The notes under the pieces are model-generated. The model worked only from the letters and a program-made list of their open reading frames with translations, searched no databases and was not told the origin of the DNA. Shown here one piece after another: positions 11,234-23,344 of a stretch of 64,000 nt of DNA. Source of the DNA: Plenodomus lindquistii (lineage: Eukaryota > Ascomycota > Dothideomycetes > Pleosporales > Leptosphaeriaceae); NCBI GenBank assembly GCA_025504975.1, contig JANUWI010000005.1, positions 62,001-126,000 of the forward strand. Direction: 5' to 3'. How positions within the stretch are numbered: position 1 is the first letter of the stretch; the number at the start of each line of letters is the position of its first letter. The translations under genes were made by a program, and so were the position numbers.

Positions 11234-12968
11234 CTAAGAAACAACATTGAATCCCTCTAATGTTTCCAAAGCCTTACGACAATCTGCTTCGTACTGTGCA
11301 ATACCACCCAAGTAGTTCAACTGCTCTCTCGGCTTACCCGGTATGTTTGCTCCCATATACCAAGAGTCTGTCAAAGGTAGCAGAGTCTTGTTGTTATCAT
11401 CTTGAATTGCTTGTTTCCATTTCACTTCAGCATCTCGCCGAGCTTCGATCGACTGAATTCCTTCACTACGAAGCTTCTGCAAGAGATCGATGATCATGTC
11501 AACTTGGCTCTCGATGAACACCGGTCCATTGGTGAATGCCGTGGGAGCTATCTTAATTGTCAGCGGTAAAACGACATTTTGAGACTGAAGACGATAGACT
11601 GTACTTGCCTTGAGGTCCATACACCATGAATAGATTTGGGCAACCACTGCTACAGAGGCCGAGATGAGTAAAGACTCCATCTTTCCATCTCTCGCGGAAT
11701 GTTAGGCCATCGATACCATGGATATTCATGTTAGTCAGGCTGCCCGTCATTGCGTCAAAGCCTGTAGCCATGACGATGGTATCGTATTCGCGCTCCACTC
11801 CGTCTTGAGTTACAATACCCTTCTCCGTGAACTCTTGAATCGGATTAGATTTCAGGTCCACAATGTCGACATTATCCTGATCAAGGCACTCATAGTAGTC
11901 TTGTTCTAGACTACTCCGCTTGGTACCGAATGCAAAAGGTGCCTTTTCGGGTACAAGAAAGGCTGATTTGGCAGGGTTTTTGATCCTCGGGCGTGTTTTC
12001 TTGGCCCAAAATTCGTACATGAGCTTGTTAGCTTTTGGATCTACCAGATAGTCCCGATAATTTGCTTGATTGAAGTTGAAGCCACCTCGGTTCCAGAGTT
12101 CCTCCCATAGCTCTTCACGTTCTTCGTCAGTCAGGTCAAAGACGGAACCGGTTTGGGTGTCGTATCCAAGGCCAGATTTAGTTTTCCGACAATATGCAAA
12201 CATCTGCCGATAGGTAGCCCTGCTGACTCGCTCCTCAAGCTCCCCAAGGGAACGCTGAAACATCGGTAGCGAAATGCTGGCAGTGCGAATGTACACTGTC
12301 AGATGTTTTGCGACCTTTGCTATCTCTTGCGTGCACTGGACTGCAGTTGCACCGGATCCAACGATTGCGACGCGGGTGTTGTTTGTATTTGCTTCAGCCG
12401 GCCACCGGGTTGAGTGAATGAGCTGGCCCTTGAATTTGTCTAGATTTTTGAAGGCAGGGTAATGTGGCTTGAAAGAGCTACCTGTGGCGCAAATGAGGTA
12501 CCTGCACTTGACTTTGCGACCAGTCTCAGTTGAGACAATCCATTTAGCTTCAGATTCGTCATAGTGCGCTTCGACAACATTCGCCCCATATGTGATGTCT
12601 TTCGAAAGATCCAGCTTATCGTCGACATGCTTGAAGTAGGCCTTTAATTCGTTTCCACTGGGAAATCTCTCTGACCAGTGCCATGTTCGCCAAACCTCAG
12701 GGATGGAGAATTGGTAGTATGGTATCTCCGAATCGACGCGGGCTCCAGGGTAGTTGTTCCAATGCCAGACTCCTCCTAGTGTAGAGCCTGCTTCGAAAAG
12801 ATGGGTTTTGAACCCGAGGCGACGAAGCTTATAGAGACTGTAGCATCCACCAAAGCCTGCACCGATGATGAGAACATCGAAGTTTCCGACTTCAGCATTT
12901 CCGTTGGTGCGAGGCTTCGGCGAACTCATGTCGTGAATAGGCTGTGGATGGGTGTGTTGTGGAGCCAT
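11234..12968 (-). CDS. Baeyer-Villiger monooxygenase (BVMO-B)
   Basis: Exons 12968-11609 and 11547-11234 give 557 residues. Motifs in order: FAD-binding GAGFGG near residue 40, WHWNNYPGARVDSE, an intact BVMO fingerprint FKGQLIHSTRWP, NADPH-binding GSGATAVQ and the ATGFD segment. The single intron has a GC donor (CAAG|GCAAGT); joining there gives VYGPQAPTAFTNGP, the expected family sequence, whereas the nearby GT site shifts the frame. Predicted reaction: NADPH- and O2-dependent conversion of a cyclic or aryl ketone to a lactone or ester, which the block's esterase could then open. It is divergent from the first SDR across 417 bp. A GTG codon upstream is not needed; the ATG at 12968 was chosen, with a second in-frame ATG 13 codons on. 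Confidence 0.92.
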
Positions 12969-13385
12969 TGGGACCAGGAGTAATTGACACGAGTATGCAG
13001 TCACAAAGTCGAGGCGGTGAAGGATATTTGAATTACTTGAAGATACTACTCGATCATCGTTGTCTCTAGTCTAGTCGTCACCTTTCCATAGACCCGAGAC
13101 TACGCTGCACTACCATGGTCCAGTGGCGAGCAGGGATTGGCTCCCGCTTGTTGCGACGAGCAGCGAAATGGAGGTGGCTGTGGGCGCCTCGGACACTGGC
13201 CGAAACCGGGCCGGACATCCGGCGGACCTCCTTGGTCGTGAGATAGACCTTCGGATAAAACAAGTCTAATTGCTGTAAGTGGTGTGATTAGCTTCAGTAG
13301 TCACGAACCTTCTCCAACAAGGAGACGTTAGGTCCGTTGGCGTTACTAGGTAGGAAACCGAACCAAAGCATCATCAAGCGCACTC
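12969..13385. promoter_or_regulatory. bidirectional promoter, BVMO-B / SDR-1
   Basis: A 417-bp region between divergent starts. It contains the inverted element CCGGACATCCGG at 13211-13222 (CGG-N4-CCG) and a TTCGGA at 13250-13255, both plausible Zn2Cys6 sites. Function is inferred. Confidence 0.45.
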
Positions 13386-14607
13386 ATGGCTGCCCGTCCA
13401 TCACTCAACTTTCCTCATGGGATGCTCGCAGGTATGATATGTGCTCATATTGTGGATCAACTGACTGACAATCACAGGGCAGACCGCTATTATTACAGGT
13501 GCAGCCCAAGGTATAGGTGCTGAGACTGCCGCAATATTGGCACGCGAGGGTTGCAAAATTGTTATTGCTGATCTGGATGCCGGTACTTTTTGCTCTGTTA
13601 AGAGATATGGAGCACGATCAATACTGATACAAGATTCAGCAAAGGCCGAAAGGACTGCAGAGGCCATCAACTCCGATGGGGGCAAGGCGATTGCGGTTGC
13701 CGGAGACATCACGAACAATGAAGCTGTCGACAAGCTTGTGCTAAAAGCCGCAGCATTCGGCGATGGTAAGATTCACATAATTATCAACAATGCAGGCTAT
13801 GCCTGGGACGATCCGATTGATAAGATCCAAGATAAACAATGGGGTGAGCTTCTCTTCCCGACTGACAGCTGGAGAGTCTCCCTTTGACCAGATCAGAAAC
13901 CATCATTGCCTTACACAACACTGCTCCATTCAAACTTTTACGGGCCGCCGCGCCGTATTTTATGGTAAAGGACGGAGAACCCAGGTCGATCGTAAACATT
14001 TCGTCAACCTCTGGCATCTACGGCAATGCTGGACAAGCAAGTTACGCATTAGCAAAAGCGGGCTTGGTGGGGCTTACAAAAACAATAGCTCAGGAATGGG
14101 GACCAGAATATGGTGTACGAGCCAACAGTATGTATAGTTCTTACAAATTAAGTGATTCGTTCTCTGACATGTATTCTGATGTTCATAGCTGTCGCATTTG
14201 GGGCAATCAAGACCAGGCTTACACAAGCTCCTGCAGGTGAGTATGTTGTCCGACCAGATGGCTCAAAGCATGCGGTCGGATTCCACGGCGGTTACGACGA
14301 AGAAGAAGAGAAATGGTAAGCATGGAAACCTTGAACATGTTTCGAACACAGCCTCAAATTTACACCTACAGGGTTATGGATATTCCTCTGAGGAGAGTCG
14401 GATCCACTAGAGACGCTGGGTTGGCAATCCTGGCCGTAGTCTCTCCGCTATTCTCATACGTGAGCGGACAAGTAAGTTAAACGGTTACTCGTGTGAAGAA
14501 GCATACTAACGATATAAAGACAATCATGGTAAGCCTAAAGCTTTGATATATTACAAATTACCGATAATAACTTTGGTAAGGTCTCGGGAGGCAGGGGTGG
14601 CATGTAG
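13386..14607 (+). CDS. short-chain dehydrogenase/reductase (SDR-1, 3-oxoacyl reductase-like)
   Basis: Eight exons: 13386-13431, 13478-13582, 13640-13843, 13897-14127, 14189-14315, 14372-14471, 14520-14528, 14581-14607. They join to 282 residues. Motifs: cofactor-binding TGAAQGIG, the NNAG motif, the catalytic SSTSG and SYALAK (Y-x3-K), then NTVAFGAIKTRLT and a C-terminal PLFSYVSGQTIMVSGG. The seventh exon is only 9 nt (Thr-Ile-Met). It is supported by good splice signals on both sides and by the family's SGQTIMV consensus. Intron 2 is 57 nt and leaves the frame open. Predicted role: NAD(P)-dependent oxidation or reduction of a hydroxyl/keto group on the pathway intermediate. The gene is divergent from BVMO-B. 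Confidence 0.85.
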
Positions 14608-15209
14608 AGTACCTAGTAGAGGTCAAAATAATAGAGGATGTAACATAAGTAGAAGATAGGTTTCTTTAGTCCATCGTTATAAGCGATGGGTAGTTCCTGT
14701 ATTACGACAAGATTCAATACTGTACTTGGTGCTTCTACATGGTACGAAATATTTATTGGAAATGCGTATTTGTAATGTGCCTGATAAACAAATAGTCTAA
14801 CCCTTAACCCTATGTACCCAGCCAATTTCTTTGTTCCTTCGGCTCTTTAGTCTGTAAGGCTATATTCTGCTATGGAATAAAGCTGCCTACCTAGCACTGT
14901 TCAGTTATAGTGCAGTACTCAACATTCATTACGAGACAAGCATTAAGGATGAGGATATATGAGGAAGGCAAATTTTATTCGTTCATCCCCTAAAAGAATG
15001 ATCCCATGTTGCTCCCTCCGCGATGCCATCTATGAAGGACTTCCCGTTCCCATGATGCCTTTCATGAGGTGATTTTTGCTTAGTTAAGCCTATGAGGTTC
15101 CAGGCCAAACACCAAAGAAGTATGTGCAGCGGCACAATACCACTGGATGATTCATGCTTACCGACAACTCTCACTTGCCGGTGAATTCGTAAAGTATGCC
15201 TTAGATAGA
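14608..15209. other. convergent intergenic spacer
   Basis: AT-rich 602-bp spacer between SDR-1 and the membrane protein gene. No supported gene or clear repeat is seen. Confidence 0.6.
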
Positions 15210-16022
15210 CTAGGCTAGAGATTCAGGGTTACTCTCCTTCTTCTGAATGCCCTGAACAGTCTCTTCGCCTGATCTCTCGTACGCCTCAAGCTCCGCCTTA
15301 TTCCTCAACACAATTTTCAGCATGTAATAGGAGTCGGTAAATAGCTGCACCCCGAAAAAGATGCCTACCATCCAGAAGGATACAGCACCCTGCCATGCGA
15401 AAGCTCCGTGTTTAGTTGTATGCATCGCTGACGCCATAGCGAACACGATAGGCGAAACAATGTTGGAAATCGCAATCCACCTGGGAACCGGTCGGTCTGG
15501 TCGCGGATCTTTGATGATGGCGTACGACCATGCAAAGTTCTGTATCATGAAGGTAGGCCAGGGCATGATCGTCGTAAACCACCACATGTCTGTCATGACT
15601 TGTGTGATCTCGGCACTACGATCCAGACGGTACGTCGCGGTAGCCAAGACCATAGCACCAAGCATCCAGGTAAAGATTCCAGCTGAGCAAGCTGCTAGTT
15701 GAGTGCTTGCGACGACGGGATGTACGCCGGGTACGTTCCGGATCTGGAGCGAAACAAGGGCAGAGAAGGGGATGTAGAACATCCCACAGCACAGCTGAAG
15801 GCCTACTGCCACATGTGCGCCGGTGAGGTGGCGTCTCCAGAAGTCGACCGTCTGTTCTGGCGACCAGTACGATTTCATGGGTGCAATGTTGTCACTGGCG
15901 ACGAAGACGAACAGGAAAAGGACCCAGGAGAATGCGCCCCCGCCTGCACAGACCAGTAACACCGTTTTCGCTGAGAGAAATTTTGACCTCGCGATGCGGT
16001 CAAAAAAGGAGTCGCCGAACAT
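15210..16022 (-). CDS. polytopic membrane protein of unknown function
   Basis: Intronless gene of 270 residues. I count about six hydrophobic segments, near residues 19-41, 68-92, 102-130, 145-168, 181-201 and 208-234. The cytosolic C-terminus is charged and rich in Glu and Lys. A YWSPEQTVDFWRRH segment lies in the first loop. Small membrane proteins like this occur in fungal metabolic clusters, but I cannot assign a reaction or a transport substrate. It has none of the usual transporter signatures (MFS, ABC). It lies between two SDR genes in the block and is probably part of it. The start is the first in-frame ATG; no intron is needed. Confidence 0.75.
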   Translation of the reverse strand: MFGDSFFDRIARSKFLSAKTVLLVCAGGGAFSWVLFLFVFVASDNIAPMKSYWSPEQTVDFWRRHLTGAHVAVGLQLCCGMFYIPFSALVSLQIRNVPGVHPVVASTQLAACSAGIFTWMLGAMVLATATYRLDRSAEITQVMTDMWWFTTIMPWPTFMIQNFAWSYAIIKDPRPDRPVPRWIAISNIVSPIVFAMASAMHTTKHGAFAWQGAVSFWMVGIFFGVQLFTDSYYMLKIVLRNKAELEAYERSGEETVQGIQKKESNPESLA

Positions 16023-16855
16023 GGTGGTTGATGTCGGAGGATGATGATGAGAAACGAAGTGACTGAATGTTGCACTGTATTGTTGGAAGTGTGAGATGTC
16101 AGCCCATTGCTACTGATCTTTCGTGTTTATATGCCAGAAGATCGACAAAGACTACCCCAGAGATCGACAGTCACAATCCACCCCCCGGAAAAATCCGAGC
16201 GTCATCGGGGATGTGGCCCGAGAAAAAGAGGCCGAAGTCTTTGCATCACAAAGTAAAGGTCCAAGTCCCGGGTATTGACAGGCCAGGTGCTTCAAAGGTT
16301 CGGCGCATCCGGACACTTCTGGGTACGGACCGTATAATTTCGAAAATTTGGGAAGCGATTAGACAGAGAGCACCGGCAAGCGAGCAATGTGCTATACACA
16401 TCATCCGAGATGCCAAGTCGTGTTGTATCTGCACGACTAGCCAGACCTTTTGTTGGTCTATTCCTACAGGTCTTCTTTCTACAGGATTTAGACGTGTCGG
16501 ATTAGATTCTTGTTAAAAGTCAACGAACAGCAGCCCTGTATAAGCGGCGAGATGGAGCGGATGATTGAATCATTTTTAGAGAGCATGTAATCCGATGTGT
16601 CTACAAGGTTTAGCCCACTGCCTTCTGTTCGGGTTTTTACTAGACAGGGAATCGAAGGTACGATAGCAGGTATGAGTGGTGATGAGACTGGACCAGGTGC
16701 AGCGTGCTGCGAAGCTTATCAACAGAAACCGAACGGACCAACTTGGTCATACGTTTCACTTCTATTACGTGCAACATTTTGGCACTATCAATAATGAAAA
16801 TATGCATTCGTTGTTATGTACACTAAATGCGCTTGCTCTATGATCACAGATGGTC
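16023..16855. promoter_or_regulatory. upstream region of membrane-protein gene
   Basis: An 833-bp spacer, 5' of the membrane protein and 3' of SDR-2. It contains CGG-N6-CCG at 16186-16197, a possible Zn2Cys6 site. No supported gene is seen. Confidence 0.35.
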
Positions 16856-18151
16856 TTAAACCAAATCAACAATTGCTTGTGCTGTGTCGAGTACTGTGTC
16901 CTCCCATCCACGCAAGAAGTCGTTTGATTGATAGTCGTCATGTTGTAGGTCCATGTAACCAGATGGGCATTCTTCTCTTGGCACAACGCCAAAAGCTCGT
17001 CCTGTATCACATACTGCGTCAAAGCAATTCACGAAAGAATGGTCATAGTACTCACCATTGATGGTGTTTTCGGATGCAATCCGCAGCATCGTGCTGGCGC
17101 AATCTTCGACCGTTGCAAACTTCACTCCTTTCCCCAGTAGAAACTCGACGACAACATCCGGAAGAATGGGAGTCCTAACATACCTGATGATTGCCTACAA
17201 GTTAGCGAGAGCTCTTTTGGCCTACTGCGTAGTCTGTTTTACTGACCACGGCGCAACTAAATTGACCCGAATGCCTTCCCGCCAAGCTGTGCGACGTAGG
17301 TTTCGCATCAAACCTCGAGCCCCCCACTTTGACACGTTGTACTGGGGCGAGCCTGGCTGATCGGCATAAGCAGCGATGCTGCCCTTAAGGATTAAGCACC
17401 GGTCGCGAGAGGAATCTTCGGGCTGTCGTCTGAAATAATGCATAGCCAGCTTCGTCGTGTACGCCATTCCCATCAGGTTGATCTGAATAATCCTTAATTC
17501 CGGCTTGACAGGAGGCTGAGAAGGATCTTTGCACGAGTTAGTAGATGAAAGCAAAAGGCTCTTCGTGACTCAAGGGAAACCGAATGCAAGATTTTGGCAT
17601 AGTCTCACCTTGTAAATCATATAGATCGTCTGCTCCGACAATGCCTGCATTTGCAATGACTATGTCGCAAGATTTGCATGGAGAGTTCTTTATCGCAGCT
17701 TCGAAAACAGAGACCTGGTCATCCCAGTTGCGGACATCACACTTTACGAATTGTGCTTTGCTACGCTGCAAATTAGTATGCGACAGGAAAAACTTAATGC
17801 ACAATTGCTAACAAGTACCTTGGAAGCTCAGACGCAGTCTGTTTACCAGCCTTCTCATCAAAGTCTGCGATTGTGACGAATGCCCTGCAATATCGCAATT
17901 TTGTTAGCTCTTGTAGCACGTGGTGTATGCTAGAACTTGCTCACCCGGCTCTGGCGAAGGCTTCGACGTAGGCTTTTCCCAAACCACTAGCCCCTAGCCT
18001 CTACCTTAATATGACCGCTTTGCATGAATACATGCTAGAATTTTCGCCACTCACCACCCGTTACAATGACCGATTTATCGGCGAGGGACCGAAGGTCAAG
18101 AGGTGTTGTGGTGTCAAAGACATCACCATTGTGATATTTGGGGAGCGGCAT
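16856..18151 (-). CDS. short-chain dehydrogenase/reductase (SDR-2, 15-hydroxyprostaglandin dehydrogenase-like)
   Basis: Seven exons: 18151-18055, 17993-17945, 17884-17819, 17760-17609, 17526-17247, 17183-17056, 17001-16856. They join to 305 residues. The cofactor motif VTGGASGLGKAY is restored across intron 1. It is followed by FVTIADFD (an acidic residue after beta-2, so probably NAD-preferring), CDVRNWDD, the ANAG motif, a catalytic serine in LKGSIAAY, and YNVSKWG as Y-x3-K. Downstream VAPWYVRTPIL is restored only when the GTCAGT donor at 17246 is used. Intron 6 splits NGRAFGVVP and leaves the frame open. Predicted role: secondary alcohol/ketone interconversion. It shares a 465-bp promoter with the esterase gene. 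Confidence 0.85.
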
Positions 18152-18616
18152 TTAAAGATTCTTGATAGGCTTGGAGGCCCAATAGTTTCGATGTATGCGG
18201 TATTATGGAGAGGTTCCACAAGCCAAGTTTTGGAACAAAGAGCTTTTTTTTCGATGGACTACATTGCATCGTAGTATCACATGGATATACTTCGCAATGG
18301 AGCTGGATGCTGCTCATTTCCCCACTTCGGAGTTGGCTCGGCCACCACCGATAACTAGTGCCATTGTTACGGATCGCATTTCCGAGCCGCAAACATCCCG
18401 ACATGCAGCCCGTTCAAGATCTGAAGCAGTATTTTGTATGGGTAATGCGGGGTAAATGGACTGAAAATCTCAATGCTCAAACGGGGACATTCAATGCTTG
18501 TTGCCTAGTTTTGTTCATCTCGCGGAACTCAGGCCAGCTGTCGTCGATATATGTATGTTGTTTTGTAAACCGCAAATGAGACAGACACAACCAACTGAGC
18601 CGTTTTCGATAACGCT
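18152..18616. promoter_or_regulatory. bidirectional promoter, SDR-2 / esterase
   Basis: A 465-bp region between divergent starts. It has TTCGGA at 18326-18331 and a CGG...CCG pair (ACGGATCGCATTTCCGAG) about 45 bp further on. Function is inferred. Confidence 0.4.
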
Positions 18617-19948
18617 ATGAGTTTTGCGCATCTTTCAGAACCACACCCTGAGTGGAGGAAAGTTGCAGAAGCCCACAAGTTGATTGAGGAGAAGCTAGCG
18701 TATATTTACACCCTGCCAATTGAGGAGTTTCGAAAAGTTCCTTATAAGCCACCTTCACTGTCCAAGGACGCTCCTAAGCCCGGGGAGCAGGTGGAAATTT
18801 CAGAGCGTAAGATTCCAGTAAGAGATGGTACCGAAGTGGGTGTTCGCATCTATCGCCCGCTGATCGTCTCCAAAAACCATGTCATGTTCTTTAATATTCA
18901 CGGTGGAGGCAAGTGGCCCAAAGACTGCGCATTATGGTACCTTACTAACCAATCATCATTCAGGATGGACTGTAGGCACGCCGCAGACGGAAGAGGGCCA
19001 AAATCGCCTGATTGCGGCCCGAAACAAAGCTATCGTTGTCAGTGTAGATTATCGGCTGTACGTTCATACACCTTGCTGGTACTCATGACTCTTAATGAAG
19101 AGTTCACAGAGCCCCCGAATTCCCGTTTCCTTACGCGCTACATGATTCGATCGATGCTTTCAAGTGGGTCAGTGCTTACCTTCGAGGTTGCGATAGAGCT
19201 CGTCTCCTGACAGCATATGCAGGCGCAATCGAACGCACAAGAACTCGGGGCGGACCCGAACAGGATCATTGTAGGCGGTGGCAGCGCAGGGGCCAACTTG
19301 GTATGTTCAAGTGCCGAGCCCATCGCTATCGTGTGATTGAACCTGAACATGTCCAAGGCTACTGTTTTGACACAAATTGCCCGGGACGAGATGATGCATG
19401 GTATTATCGGGCAAATCATCAATATTCCAGTCACTTGCCATCCTGACCATTTCCCACATTCTCGATACGAAGGCGATTCCTATGAGCAGAATGCCCTAGC
19501 GCCTATCATTAGTGCATCTCGAATGCGCCTGTTTTGGAACAACTACCATCCTCGTGGCGACGCGCACCCCTGGACGAGTCCCCTCTTATCAGAGTCATTG
19601 GCAGGCTTGCCGCCGGCACGTGGGTTGGGCTCGCTCTCCTATGTAGACTAATTCTAACCTAAACATAGTTGTCCAGGTCGCAGGAATGGATCCTCTCAGA
19701 GATGAAGGTATTGCCTATGCAGAAGCCCTTAAATATAACGGGTAAGCATACGGATCCGATTTGACAACTGCATTGCTAATTGCAGCTGTTCTATTAGCGT
19801 GCAGGTCAAACTCCAGATATATCCGGGGATGCCCCACGCATTCTATGTCTATCCTGACCTAGGTCCATCTATTGATTATATGGAGACGATGGTGGCGTGG
19901 ATAGACGAGATATCGCAGACCACCCACGCCGAGGGGCAACAAGGATGA
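18617..19948 (+). CDS. alpha/beta hydrolase, HSL-type carboxylesterase/lipase
   Basis: Seven exons: 18617-18908, 18964-19057, 19110-19167, 19223-19300, 19358-19619, 19669-19741, 19798-19948. They join to 335 residues. The oxyanion motif HGGG lies near residue 95 and is split by intron 1. The nucleophile elbow is GGGSAG, the acid lies in GMDPLRDE and the histidine in PGMPHAF. Intron 1 has a GC donor (GGAG|GCAAGT); the join gives HGGGWTVG, while the adjacent GT site would break the frame. HSL-type enzymes hydrolyse short- to medium-chain esters and some lactones. In this block it is the natural partner of the BVMOs, hydrolysing the ester or lactone they form. It is convergent with the acetoacetyl-CoA synthetase gene. 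Confidence 0.87.
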
Positions 19949-20736
19949 ATATGCACCTTGTTGGCTAATTCTAGTAGCCTCCCTTAGCTCCAAGTAAAGC
20001 ATCCATTAGAGCCATCAAAACGCGTTCTCAGCTTAATAAAGATGTCTATGGTTTAGTTGTATACTCTACGCTTCGTAACAAGTACATCCTACTCATGTTC
20101 AATCTACTTGTTGACACCTCCCTGCCCTTTAAACTTCGGTTTCCTGCTCTTTCGCTACAGTGGGGATTTGATAAATGCAACCTTCTTCACCTCGGGACTG
20201 CTAACTTCCTAGTGCTCGTATGCCGCTGCTCTTAGGTCATCCACACGAAAGCAGACTGCGCTGTTGGATACGATACTCGTACGCCGTTTGAGTGCGAACT
20301 AGCCGGTGAATAACCTTACCGCCACCGCTGGTTTTCTGCGGTTGAACAAGATTACATCACTTCATTCGGTGGAGGTATGGTTGTTCACAAGGTCTTTCCA
20401 GGTTTCTACAACACTGTAGATAAGCACCGTGGTGAAACCCTCGACGACTAGGACAAGAGTAACGTGATGGCCAGAGTAGACGTCCTACAAGGTCACATGC
20501 GAAGTCTAGTTCATACACATCATCAGGCAGCAATCTCACATACAAGTTCTCGGCGCGCTTGCTTTTTATCCTCTAACCTATGAATATGCTCTTCTAGAGA
20601 ACTGTAACTAAGAGCCGCACTTGTCTTGTAGCGCTTCATTTTCTTGAATATGCAGATAATACTGACGGACATGGGTAGATTTTCAGCGGATTAGCACTTG
20701 AGTAAATAGTAATCCATAATGGGATCTTTATACATC
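19949..20736. other. convergent intergenic spacer
   Basis: A 788-bp 3' spacer between the esterase and the acetoacetyl-CoA synthetase, with no supported gene. Confidence 0.55.
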
Positions 20737-23344
20737 TCAAAGCCTGCTTCCTTGACCTGATGGCAGGCCTCTGAATTGCTTGTACAACGCCAACGACTCT
20801 GGGTTCCTGACTGTCTCGCTCACTGCCACGTCCCTGCCACACACAATGTGTTTGACGTTGATTTCACACTTCTTCCCATTGATGGTGTACGGGATGTCTT
20901 CGACCTCGAAGATGTACTTTGGAACGTGGCGAGCGGTGTACCTCTTTCGTATGGCACCCTTTAGCCTTTGCTCTAACTCAGCAGTGTAGCTTGTCCCTTT
21001 TTTCATTATCACAAATAGCAGCACCCTCTCGTCCGCGTCGCAATCGCGTCGTTGGCCAACGCATAGGCTATCTTCAATCTCAGGAAAAGTCTCGGTCACC
21101 GCGTATATTTCCGCAGAACCAAATCGAACACCTGAAGGGTTCAGGACGCCGTCACTGGTGATGTTAAGTCGTGTGTCTTATGCGTTTCCTGCGCACCGGA
21201 TTGGCTTGCGGGGTGGAGGATGGAGTACTTACGATCTCCCTAGCATTGCGATTCCTCCTGTGTCCACTAAGCGTCGGACTAGATCGCCCTGACACCACAC
21301 CTTAGGTCCGTAGCGCGCAAAGTATGCAAGCTGATACTTCTCGAGCCCCCCTTGCCCATGAAACTTGATTGGCTGGCTTGGAAACGGTCTGGTGCATACC
21401 ATCTCTCCCACAGAACCAGACTGCTCGACCGAGACTGGCTCTTGCCGTCCCGCATCTAATATCTCGACGGCCATGCCAAGTGCCTTTGCTTGAATCTCGC
21501 CAGCATAGACCGGTAGAAGTGGGGTGCCCCCGACGACTTAGTTGAATAAGTCAGTGGATGTTCCTTCCATGTGAAGATTAGGGTTTCCATGAAGGATCAC
21601 CTACAAGAACCCGCTATATCTGTGCCGCCACTCATAGAAATGAGTAAAGCGCGAGGTGGGAATGCTTCGCGATAGAACCACTCATAGAGTTCTGGTGACA
21701 AGACAGACCCAGTAGATGTCATGATCCGTAGTTTGCTTAAGTTGAATTGTTTCCCTGGAATGTCACATTAGTTCCTGAAGTTAAGAAAGAATGACCGCAG
21801 TGTTTCTTACGAGGAACGATGCCTCGAGACCTCAGTTCTGCAAGGTAACGCGGCGATGTTCCAAACACACTGACTCTGTTATAGATTCCCCTGATTAGCG
21901 TAATCTGTACTCAATTCTTCCCTCAAGTAGCATGCTTACCCTGCATCCTGAGCAAGCTGCAGTAATACAGTGGGAGTGGGGTGAAATGGAGATCCATCGT
22001 AAAGCAGCATAGATTTACCGACACCTAAATTCAGAAAGTTCAATAACCACATTACCCAGTTTGTCTTCCACCGTTAGCCTTTGAACATCTTATAGAACGT
22101 ACGTAGATTCGTAAGGGTTTGCTCACTGTTGTATATTGGAATACCACATCGCCCGTGCGAATATCATGTTGAAGGACTGAGTCTGTCCGAGCCTTGAGCG
22201 CAGCACCCTGGAGAACCATGTGAGCCGGATAATTCTTTGGGGCAGATGGAAAAAGAATAACTTACGCCCGCAGAATGCACAATGCATTTAGGTTTGCCAG
22301 TCTACAAGATATGATCAATCAGCACCTGGTTGGAATGATTCCGAAGATGGGATGGTCAGGTGGACGGAAACGTACAGTACCAGACGAGAAAAGGATGAAG
22401 GCTGGGTGAGAAAACGGCAGAAGCTGGAACTCCAAAGGACGGCCACGGCTATGCTGCAGGAAGCTCTCATATGAGCGACCGAGACTGATCTTAGGCATGT
22501 CTATGTCCAAGCTGCAGTATGGGACTATTACCACCCCTTGGAGTGATGTATCATGTTCAGAGATAGCTGCAGACCACTCAGAAATGCGTTCTTGCAGTCG
22601 AACGAGCTTTCCTGCGTATACATAGCCATCATCGGCGAAGATGAGTTTGGGATTCACTTGCGCATAACGATCCACAATAGCTTGCGGTCCCAGATCTGGC
22701 GACGATGAACACCAGACCGCTCCGATCGATAACGTCGCAAGACACAAGCATACCGCATAGACAGAGTTGGAGATGACGGCGGCAACGACATCATCGGACG
22801 TGACACCAAGCTCCAGCATCGCATCCCGTATCCTTGTAATCTGCTCTCGTATCTCTCTCCATGTGACCTTGGCTATCCCCTCGGCGCCTTCTCGCACGAA
22901 ATGGATTGCTATTTCTTCATCCTTCTGTCCGCGCAGAAGTAGCTCGGCGACATTCAACGACGAATCGGGGAAGAATCGTGGCGGAGGGAATAGATTTCCC
23001 GTTTTTAAGGCCTTTTGTTAATCCAGATCAGCCAAAATTGAGCAATTTGTGCCTCAGCCTTGCAGTGTATGTAGTGAGACTGGCAGTTTTTGTGAACTGA
23101 CCTGCGCATCCACAACACGATCGCCTTCCTTCATCTGCACTGGGGACAGCTCGAGCCATGTGTAGGCATCCTTCCAGAAATCCCACGAAGTCTTCTCGTC
23201 AACTGACCATTTGTAAAGTTCCTCGTAACTTTGTAGCTTGATGTTGTGCTTCCAATTGACGTGGTCCATAAATTTGGCAACATTAGTATCTTCAGTGCTA
23301 TACGGCTTCCATACTGGGGTTTTGTTGGTAGACATTTCTGCCAT
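20737..23344 (-). CDS. acetoacetyl-CoA synthetase, with C-terminal PTS1
   Basis: Nine exons: 23344-23102, 23011-22376, 22301-22266, 22207-22127, 22064-21940, 21875-21811, 21754-21605, 21536-21233, 21154-20737. They join to 685 residues, the usual length for this family. Motifs in order: an N-terminal ACS-type region (FMDHVNWKHN), the P-loop-like SSGTTGKPKCIVHSAG split by intron 2, LYDGSPF, SGGTDI, LPVYAGEIQAKALGMAVE, GRSDGVLNPSGVRFGSAEIY, and the C-terminal lysine motif YTINGKKCEINVK. It activates acetoacetate with ATP and CoA. The last three residues, SRL, match the PTS1 consensus and predict a peroxisomal location, which is unusual for a normally cytosolic enzyme. The expected TTTGW turn reads TTTNW, a mild deviation. 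It is divergent from the AtuA-like gene. Confidence 0.9.

Noticed and set aside
13078..13263. Short minus-strand frame between BVMO-B and SDR-1
   Set aside because: Lies in the bidirectional promoter and carries no recognisable feature.
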